In this document: positions 6,726 to 11,631 of the stretch, piece after piece
Numbering within the stretch: the first letter of the stretch is position 1
Layout: every line of letters starts with the position of its first letter
From: an uncultured Lacibacter sp.
GTDB lineage: Bacteria; Bacteroidota; Bacteroidia; Chitinophagales; Chitinophagaceae
Reading direction: 5' to 3'
DNA: 11,631 bases
Assembly: GCF_946479605.1 (NCBI RefSeq)
Contig: NZ_CAMLGT010000109.1
Location: 1-11,631 of the forward strand
Translations under genes and position numbers: made by a program
Notes under the pieces: generated by a model
Seen by the model: only the letters and a program-made list of their open reading frames with translations
Database searches by the model: none
What the model was told of the DNA's origin: nothing

Positions 6726-7553
6726 ATGTGCAGGAAACTTTTTATATGCTTCGTAATGCTTGTTTCTTTTTTTGCTGTATCGGCACAAGCCGATAAGGCT
6801 GATGAAGTGTACCAGCAAGCCCGTAAACTTCGCAGAGAAGGGAAGTGTGCTGAAGCGGTGACGCTTTTCCAGAAATTAATTGAACAGAAACCATCGCTGG
6901 CAACTGCTTATTATGAATTGGGTTGGTGTTATAATGAAATGGAACGGTATGATCTTGCATTACCTGTACTTCAACAGGCAATTAAACTGGAGCCCGGAAA
7001 TTTTCGCATGTTGTATGAATCGGGTTTTGCAAAATATAAATCAGGAAGAGTTGAAGAAGCATTGGCTGATTATAACCAGGTGATCAAGTTGAATGCAACG
7101 TATGGTAAAGTATATATAGCAAGAGGTGACCTTTATAAAGATGCACAGAAAAACTCAGCCAAAGCACTTGCTGATTACCAGAAAGCATTTTCAATAGACA
7201 GCACAGAGAAAAAACTTCATTACCGTATTGGATGGTGTTACAACGATTTGGGTAAATTCAATGAAGCGGTAACTTATCTTGAAAAAGCAGTTCGTTTTGA
7301 AGAACAGAATTATCTTTCTTACTCTGAACTTGGGTTCTCTTTGTTTTCACTGAACAGAATTGACGAAGCACTTGTGCATTTGTACAAAGCAAATACACTG
7401 AAGGAGGGTTTTGAAACCACTGTTTATTACATTGGTCTTTGTCATGTAAAGCAAAATAAAAAACAGGATGCCGTACAGAAGTATAATGAACTGGTACAAT
7501 TAAACAGTAATTATGCTGCCATGCTGTTGAATGAAATAAAATCAATGAAATAA
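6726..7553 (+). CDS. Exported tetratricopeptide-repeat protein
   Basis: A 275-residue TPR protein with an N-terminal signal peptide (MCRKLFICFVMLVSFFAVSA, cleavage after residue 20 or 22), so it should act in the periplasm. The ATG at 6726 is chosen because the frame's earlier TTG at 6675 overlaps the aroE stop and would bury the signal peptide. About seven TPR units fill the mature chain, near 25-58, 59-92, 93-126, 127-162, 163-196, 197-230 and 231-264. Two of them share the segment GWCYN (66-70 and 169-173), showing internal duplication. It follows aroE by 47 bases and is probably the last gene of the comA operon. TATTATTG at 6701-6708 could be a weak internal promoter. The binding partner is unknown. 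It is a different type from the cytoplasmic TPR protein at 3653: shorter, exported and with more canonical repeats. Confidence 0.87.
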   Translation: MCRKLFICFVMLVSFFAVSAQADKADEVYQQARKLRREGKCAEAVTLFQKLIEQKPSLATAYYELGWCYNEMERYDLALPVLQQAIKLEPGNFRMLYESGFAKYKSGRVEEALADYNQVIKLNATYGKVYIARGDLYKDAQKNSAKALADYQKAFSIDSTEKKLHYRIGWCYNDLGKFNEAVTYLEKAVRFEEQNYLSYSELGFSLFSLNRIDEALVHLYKANTLKEGFETTVYYIGLCHVKQNKKQDAVQKYNELVQLNSNYAAMLLNEIKSMK

Positions 7554-7573
7554 GTCAGAATTTCTTTTAGGAA

Positions 7574-7999
7574 CTAATTGCCCGCCAGTTTTTCTTTTAC
7601 CTCTGCCGGAACATGTGCAATTTTTTTCCGGTTGTAATCATAACAGATCATACCTGTTTTTGCAAGGGCAGTAACAGTCTTTTCTTTATTCAGTAATTGA
7701 TAATAAAGATCAAACCCAACAGAAGTAAAGTTAACAGCAGCAATATTTACAGCAATTGCATCGCCATAGAAGATCTCTTTCTTAAACTCAATCCCTGCAT
7801 CGGCCATAATAAGACCAGTACCAGCCAGGTCAAGTTCGCTATAACCATGATGTGCAAGAAACTGCATTCTTGCTTCGTGTATAATCGAAAGCACCGCATC
7901 GTTACCAACATGATTGCCGTAGTTGAGATCGGTGATACGGATGGGAATGTTTGCTGTAAAGGAAAACTGTTCAGGAAAAGTGATCTTGATACGTGACAT
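7574..7999 (-). CDS. Hotdog-fold acyl-CoA thioesterase (YbgC/FadM type)
   Basis: A 141-residue protein of the 4-hydroxybenzoyl-CoA thioesterase-like hotdog family, which hydrolyses acyl-CoA or acyl-ACP thioesters in the cytoplasm. The signature is RITDLNYGNHVGNDAVLSIIHEAR (residues 21-44; Asp24 at the catalytic acid position, His30 in the G-[HN]-H/V-x-N loop). It is followed by the long hotdog helix and strands GIEFKKEIFYGDAIAV (69-84) and FDLYYQLLN, and a late AKTGMICYDY. The substrate cannot be read from sequence. Its start lies 17 bases after the stop of the anti-sigma candidate, on the same strand, so it is probably the last gene of the rdgB-sigma operon. Its end converges on the exported TPR gene with only 20 bases between stops, and I see no terminator hairpin there, so the two transcripts may overlap. 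Confidence 0.88.
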   Translation of the reverse strand: MSRIKITFPEQFSFTANIPIRITDLNYGNHVGNDAVLSIIHEARMQFLAHHGYSELDLAGTGLIMADAGIEFKKEIFYGDAIAVNIAAVNFTSVGFDLYYQLLNKEKTVTALAKTGMICYDYNRKKIAHVPAEVKEKLAGN

Positions 8000-8016
8000 A
8001 AATGGAAGGTAAAACT

Positions 8017-9045
8017 TTATTGCTGATCGGTACTGTTGATCAGTTGGTTGAGATCAATATCACCGGCAGAAGCAGAGATGGCTGCAGCCATTGCCATTTT
8101 TTCACGCCAGCGTTTGATCTGTTCATTACAGTCTTTTGATTGCAGTGCCGATGCAGCATCAACAGGTGCACCGTTACCAACAGCACATTTGAGGTTGCCG
8201 ATTTTTTTTGATACACGCACCAGTTCGCCATTGTCATTCAGCACAAGAAAATACTGGCTTTCAGAGAAACCGTTTGTTTGCTGTGGCACTTCGGTTTGCT
8301 GGTGATGAATGCCCTGGTAAGCAACATTGTTCTGCAGGTTATGATCAGGTGTTTCAGCATAAGCCAATGCATCCGGTGATGCTAATTTTTGTTTAATGCG
8401 TTCTTTGATCTGTATGCGTCTGATGGCAGTTGTTGTTTCGGGTTCTTCATCAGAAACAACTGTATTGCTGTCAGCTGGTTTTACTGCAGGCGCAGCTTTT
8501 TGTTGTTCCGGAATATCGGTAGATGCAATTGCTTCAGCAGGTGAAGAATTGTTGTTATTGTTGTTGTTCAGTAAACGGTAGCCACCCCATGCCAATACTC
8601 CGACAAGTGCTGCTGCAACAGCTACACGGTAAAAATGTTTGTTGTTTCTGTTAATGGAAATAACGGGAGCCTGCTTTTCTTCAAATGATTGTTCTATTGA
8701 AGCCCAGGCAGCTGCAGGAGGGGTAATTTCTGTAGTATGTAAAACAGCTGCCACACGGGAATCAAATGCATCACTGCTTAATTGTTGTTCTAATTGTTCC
8801 CACACAAATGCAGGTGCTTCTTCTTCAGCTGCTGCCAATGTTTTTTGAAAAGTATGATCGTTCAGTGCAGGTTCTATTTGTAACCATACGGTAGCAGGTG
8901 GTGTTTCTTCTGCAAAAAGTAATTGTTGCTGTAAAGGCTTGTCCTCATCCTGTGCATCCAGCTCAACAGCAATATTCTCCCAAACATTTCCGGGAGGTGC
9001 TATTTCCGTTGCAAGAAGCATTTGTTGAAGATGAGAGTCGTTCAT
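8017..9045 (-). CDS. Probable single-span membrane anti-sigma factor with four PPxxVW repeats
   Basis: A 342-residue protein directly downstream (11 bases) of the ECF sigma gene, the usual place for its anti-sigma factor. The cytoplasmic half (1-137) consists of four related units of the form LQQxLLxAEExxPPxxVWxxIExxL. Their tryptophans are at 22, 54, 82 and 114, and each follows a PP or AP pair (17-18, 49-50, 77-78, 109-110). One transmembrane helix (about 138-159, FYRVAVAAALVGVLAWGGYRLL) follows, then seven asparagines (160-166) and a Pro/Ala/Glu-rich linker. The distal domain (about 260-342) contains the only two cysteines, 287 and 306. Topology would be N-in, with about 180 residues in the periplasm. 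I do not see a zinc-binding HxxxCxxC motif, so it is not a classical ZAS anti-sigma. The assignment rests on operon position, topology and the repeat, which resembles PP-x-W segments seen in Bacteroidota anti-sigma proteins. Confidence 0.72.
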   Translation of the reverse strand: MNDSHLQQMLLATEIAPPGNVWENIAVELDAQDEDKPLQQQLLFAEETPPATVWLQIEPALNDHTFQKTLAAAEEEAPAFVWEQLEQQLSSDAFDSRVAAVLHTTEITPPAAAWASIEQSFEEKQAPVISINRNNKHFYRVAVAAALVGVLAWGGYRLLNNNNNNNSSPAEAIASTDIPEQQKAAPAVKPADSNTVVSDEEPETTTAIRRIQIKERIKQKLASPDALAYAETPDHNLQNNVAYQGIHHQQTEVPQQTNGFSESQYFLVLNDNGELVRVSKKIGNLKCAVGNGAPVDAASALQSKDCNEQIKRWREKMAMAAAISASAGDIDLNQLINSTDQQ

Positions 9046-9056
9046 GATTATTAAGT

Positions 9057-9590
9057 TCAGCGTTTAATTTTATCCTGCAAGATCATTCTTGCCCTTGCCA
9101 GTTGCGATTTGCTGGTGCCTTCGCTGATGCCCAGCATATCGCCGATTTCTTTATGACTGTAACCTTCCACTACGTAAAGGTTAAATACTGCTCTGTAGCC
9201 GGGCGAAAGATCACGGATAATACGCATCAGATCTTTCTCATTGATGTTTTCAATGGCAGATACAGATTTTAATTCGATGCTTTCTTCTTTTTCTGTTAAG
9301 GAAAGGTCTGTTTTACGGCGGCGGATCTGTTCAATAGCGGTATTTACAAATATGCGGCGTACCCAACCTTCAAACGATCCTTCGCCACGAAAACGCTCCA
9401 GGTTTTTATACACTTTCACAAAACCTTCCTGTAAAATATCCTGTGCATCATCAGCATTGCCCATATACCGGAGGCATACGGCATACATTTTACCGGAGTA
9501 TTTATCGTACAGGGCTTTTTGCATACGCCGGTCGCCGTTTATGCATCCCTGTATTAAGTCGGTATCCGATATGATTTGGTTGCTTTGCAT
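9057..9590 (-). CDS. ECF-type RNA polymerase sigma factor
   Basis: A 177-residue sigma-70 family protein with only the two ECF domains. Sigma2 spans about 24-93, including YRYM/CLRYMGNADDAQDILQEGFVKVY-type core binding (39-61) and the -10 recognition helix FEGWVRRIFVNTAIEQIRRRK (73-93). Sigma4 spans about 120-172, with LSPGYRAVFNLYVVEGYSHKEIG and the helix-turn-helix at 144-168 (SHKEIGDMLGISEGTSKSQLARAR). The linker between them is acidic. Length and domains are complete. The gene sits 16 bases after rdgB and 11 bases before the anti-sigma candidate, in one operon. Target promoters cannot be read from this window, and no clear repeat of the operon promoter that would show autoregulation was found. 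The signal is unknown and probably enters through the periplasmic domain of the partner. Confidence 0.95.
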   Translation of the reverse strand: MQSNQIISDTDLIQGCINGDRRMQKALYDKYSGKMYAVCLRYMGNADDAQDILQEGFVKVYKNLERFRGEGSFEGWVRRIFVNTAIEQIRRRKTDLSLTEKEESIELKSVSAIENINEKDLMRIIRDLSPGYRAVFNLYVVEGYSHKEIGDMLGISEGTSKSQLARARMILQDKIKR

Positions 9591-9606
9591 GCGAATTTCT
9601 CTTTTG

Positions 9607-10182
9607 TTATTGGGTGAGGAATGGAAGCATCAGGTCGAGCCCTTTTTTACGGTGGCTGAAACTGTTCTTTTCCTCCGTGGTCATTTCGGCGAAAGCCTTT
9701 TTACTTCCGTCGGGTAAAAATACAGGGTCGTAGCCAAATCCGCCTGTTCCGGTTCTTTTTTCTAAAATCGTGCCGTTACAGATACCTTCAAACTGGTAAA
9801 GCTGTCCGTTGCGGATCAATGTGAAAACGGTACGGAACCTTGCCCTTCGGTTTTGTTGCCCGTTTAAATTGGTGAGAAGTTTATCGATGTTGGCCTCAAA
9901 ATCCCTGCCTTCGCCTGCATAGCGGGCCGATTTTACACCCGGTTCGCCATTCAGCGCTTCCACTTCCAGACCCGTGTCTTCTGCAAAGCAATCTTTGTGC
10001 AACCGTTCATGCAGGTACTGTGCTTTGTGGCGGGAGTTTTCTTCCAGCGTGGGAAATGGCTCCGGAATTTCTTCGGTAATGCCCGCCTCTTTCATGATGA
10101 GGATACGGAATCCATGGGGCAGTGCGGCTTCTATTTCTTCGGCTTTGTGCCGGTTGCCGCTGGCGAAAATAAGTTCTTGCAT
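9607..10182 (-). CDS. rdgB: XTP/dITP pyrophosphatase (RdgB/HAM1 family)
   Basis: This enzyme hydrolyses non-canonical purine triphosphates (ITP, dITP, XTP) to monophosphate and pyrophosphate, cleaning the nucleotide pool. The 191-residue chain holds the full family signature: FASGNRHKAEEI (6-17; Ser8, Asn10 and Lys13 in the phosphate-binding region), LEENSRHKA (46-54, a Glu of the metal site), FAEDTGLEVEALNGEPGVKSARYAG (66-90; Asp69 at the catalytic position of E. coli RdgB), GTGGFGYDPVFLP (145-157), FAEMTTEEKN (164-173) and SHR (176-178). No key residue is missing. It lies 8 bases after the unrecognised gene heading the operon and 16 bases before the ECF sigma gene, so it is cotranscribed with a regulatory pair. 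Confidence 0.96.
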   Translation of the reverse strand: MQELIFASGNRHKAEEIEAALPHGFRILIMKEAGITEEIPEPFPTLEENSRHKAQYLHERLHKDCFAEDTGLEVEALNGEPGVKSARYAGEGRDFEANIDKLLTNLNGQQNRRARFRTVFTLIRNGQLYQFEGICNGTILEKRTGTGGFGYDPVFLPDGSKKAFAEMTTEEKNSFSHRKKGLDLMLPFLTQ

Positions 10183-10190
10183 AAGCAGTG

Positions 10191-10730
10191 TTACAGGCCA
10201 AGCATTTGTTTTAATGCCAACCAGAGTTTTGATTTTTTGCTTTTATCTGTGCGGATATGTTCAATTGATTCTGTACAGCAAAGCGTATAGCCCTGCTGCT
10301 GTTGCACCCGGTAATCGGCCAGCTGAATGGGCAATGCCTCCACCTGCACATCGGATGCAATAACGAATTGCGGCTGAAGTTGGGCTACCAGTTCATCAAA
10401 TGAACTGCGGTTATTGGCCACATTCACCAGGGCAATATCTTCCATATTCATTTTACAGGCAGCTAATACATCGCCCAAAAACTGAAAATCGGCATCATTG
10501 AGGTAAGGGAAATGATGTTCCTCCACCAGCCACATAAACCTTTTCTTGTTTTTACCCGTAATACCTTGCATGGCAGCAGCAGGTTTGGCAAGTGCGGGTG
10601 TGGCTGCAGGTTCAGGCTTTGCGGGTTCTTCAGGCTTGGAAACAGCATCTCCTTTTTCAACAAGCACCACCTGTTTGCCGAATAATTCGGTCAATTGATC
10701 ATCAGTAAGTTGAATATTTTCAAGAGACAT
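10191..10730 (-). CDS. Unrecognised protein, possibly UDG/HolD-like fold, heading the rdgB operon
   Basis: A 179-residue protein that I cannot name. The ATG at 10730 is preferred; the frame stays open to 10784, but those codons overlap the intergenic promoter region. Three parts are visible. A short helix-prone N-terminus (1-25, LTDDQLTELFGKQVVLV) is followed by a Pro/Ala/Glu/Lys-rich flexible linker (about 30-55) and a compact alpha/beta domain (60-179). Within the domain, FLGDVLAACKMNMEDIALVNVANN (84-107) and ELVAQLQPQFVIASDV (113-128) follow the pattern helix, then D-[IV]-x-[IL]-x-N strand, then helix and P-x-x-[VI]-[VI] strand of uracil-DNA-glycosylase-like folds, to which the DNA polymerase III psi subunit (HolD) belongs. 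No UDG catalytic motif (GxxPG, HPS) is seen. The C-terminal helix is KSKLWLALKQML. It starts the rdgB-sigma operon. The fold assignment is an inference. Confidence 0.6.
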   Translation of the reverse strand: MSLENIQLTDDQLTELFGKQVVLVEKGDAVSKPEEPAKPEPAATPALAKPAAAMQGITGKNKKRFMWLVEEHHFPYLNDADFQFLGDVLAACKMNMEDIALVNVANNRSSFDELVAQLQPQFVIASDVQVEALPIQLADYRVQQQQGYTLCCTESIEHIRTDKSKKSKLWLALKQMLGL

Positions 10731-10781
10731 AGTTCGTTTGCAGCAAAACCCTTGTTTGTTTTTTTCGTTTCTTTGCGGCAA

Positions 10782-10789
10782 CAAAAATA
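10782..10789 (-). promoter_or_regulatory. Candidate -7 element for the minus-strand operon
   Basis: On the minus strand TATTTTTG (10789-10782) matches TAnnTTTG exactly and lies 51 bases before the ATG at 10730. No TTG is found at the expected -33 distance, so the call rests on the -7 element alone. On the plus strand the same 66-base gap contains TTTCTTTG (10768-10775), one base off the consensus, as a possible -7 for ilvE. The two divergent start regions would overlap. Confidence 0.4.
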
Positions 10790-10796
10790 ATGAGTT

Positions 10797-11631
10797 ATGG
10801 TTGGCGCATTGGATATTTCAATAACAAAATCTGAAACAAGCAAACTCGGTACGATTGATCTTGCAAATATTCCGTTCGGAAAATATTTTACTGATCACAT
10901 GCTCGTTGCCGAATACGAAAACGGTGAGTGGAAGAATGTAGAGATCAAACCTTATCAACCCATCACTATTTCTCCTGCCAATGCAGCCATGCATTACGGG
11001 CAAAGTATTTTCGAGGGGATCAAGGCATACCGTCATGAAAATGGTGAAGCATATATTTTCCGTCCGTACGATAATTTCAAACGTTTTAATCAATCGGCTG
11101 AGCGTATGCAGATGCCGGCAGTGCCTGAAGAAATTTTTATTGAAGGCATGCGTAAGTTGATCGAGTTAGATAAAGAATGGATACCTGCCAAGAAAGATCA
11201 TTCCTTATATATCCGTCCGTTCATGTTTGCAAATGATGATGTGATAGGTGTGAAGCCGAGTGATAAGTATAAATTCATGATCATTCTTTGTCCCACTGGT
11301 CCTTACTATGCTGTGCCGATGAAGATCTATGTAGAAGAACATTTTGTGCGTGCAGTACCAGGTGGTGTTGGTTTTGCAAAAGCAGCCGGTAACTATGGTT
11401 CATCCATGTACCCTACAAATGAAGCAAAGAAAAGAGGATACGACCAGGTATTGTGGACCGATGCTATTGAGCACAAGTATCTTCAGGAATTTGGTATGAT
11501 GAATGGTTTTGTGATCATTGGTAACACAGCCATTACACCAAACTTGGATGAAGGCACCATCCTTGCCGGTGTTACAAGAGACAGCGTGATCACCATTCTG
11601 AAAGATATGGGTTTAACTGTTGAAGAACGGC
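10797..11631 (+). CDS. ilvE: Branched-chain amino acid aminotransferase (partial, C-terminus outside window)
   Basis: A PLP-dependent class IV aminotransferase that interconverts leucine, isoleucine and valine with their 2-oxo acids, using glutamate/2-oxoglutarate. The window holds 278 codons of a family usually near 355 residues. Seen in order: ITISPANAAMHYGQSIFEGIKAYR (the N-terminal BCAT block), FRPYDNFKRFNQSAERMQMP, SLYIRPFMFA, and GGVGFAKAAGNYGSSMYP, in which Lys195 is the expected PLP Schiff-base lysine. QVLWTDAIEHKYLQEFGMMNGFVIIG and ITPNLDEGTILAGVTRDSVI follow. The overall pattern is that of the longer, eukaryote-like type II BCATs rather than the E. coli type. The ATG at 10797 is the first in frame and gives a normal N-terminus; there is no Shine-Dalgarno sequence. 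It is transcribed divergently from the rdgB operon. Confidence 0.94.
   Translation, partial: MVGALDISITKSETSKLGTIDLANIPFGKYFTDHMLVAEYENGEWKNVEIKPYQPITISPANAAMHYGQSIFEGIKAYRHENGEAYIFRPYDNFKRFNQSAERMQMPAVPEEIFIEGMRKLIELDKEWIPAKKDHSLYIRPFMFANDDVIGVKPSDKYKFMIILCPTGPYYAVPMKIYVEEHFVRAVPGGVGFAKAAGNYGSSMYPTNEAKKRGYDQVLWTDAIEHKYLQEFGMMNGFVIIGNTAITPNLDEGTILAGVTRDSVITILKDMGLTVEER

Noticed and set aside
7554..7573. Possible terminator between the convergent TPR and thioesterase genes
   Set aside because: No inverted repeat is visible in or around the 20-base gap.
8551..8571. Run of seven asparagine codons as a slippage-prone microsatellite
   Set aside because: The codons are mixed AAC and AAT in 3-base steps, so change in copy number would keep the frame. 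It reads as a simple flexible linker after the membrane span.
10731..10784. In-frame extension of the unrecognised operon-leading protein from an ATG at 10784
   Set aside because: The added residues are basic and Cys-containing, unlike the rest, and the codons lie at the likely transcription start.

Overview
The window looks like a chromosomal segment of a Bacteroidota bacterium, most likely of the Chitinophagaceae or a close relative. This rests on protein character (a YidC with a large periplasmic domain, a GLPGLI/DUF4412-like secreted protein, an ECF sigma factor with a repeat-bearing membrane anti-sigma candidate), on start codons that lack Shine-Dalgarno sequences, and on several matches to the Bacteroidota promoter pattern TTG-N(about 19-24)-TAnnTTTG. 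The assignment is inferred from reading; no search was run.

Layout. Bases 1-171 hold the N-terminal end of a minus-strand gene with a possible exonuclease-like motif. A 289-base gap follows, with heptamer repeats and a promoter, and then yidC (461-2317), closed by a strong terminator. Next are a secreted GLPGLI/DUF4412-like protein (2431-3096) and a convergent small exported protein (3146-3499, minus), sharing a bidirectional terminator. From 3653 a plus-strand run encodes a cytoplasmic TPR protein, then, from its own well-formed promoter, a ComA-family phosphosulfolactate synthase, shikimate dehydrogenase AroE (stop and start overlap as TAATG) and an exported TPR protein.

From 10730 down to 7574 a tight minus-strand operon (gaps of 8, 16, 11 and 17 bases) encodes a protein with a possible uracil-DNA-glycosylase/HolD-like fold, the XTP/dITP pyrophosphatase RdgB, an ECF sigma factor, its probable single-span anti-sigma factor and a hotdog-fold acyl-CoA thioesterase. 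Divergent from it, and running off the window end, is a branched-chain aminotransferase (IlvE).

Most of the window is housekeeping sequence. The less ordinary parts are: the four-fold PPxxVW repeat and two-cysteine periplasmic domain of the anti-sigma candidate; the unrecognised protein heading the rdgB-sigma operon; a ComA homologue coupled to aroE; the possibly phage-type gene end beside yidC; and a promoter so close to a start codon that the mRNA is probably leaderless. I found no RNA genes, CRISPR array, insertion sequence or defence system.
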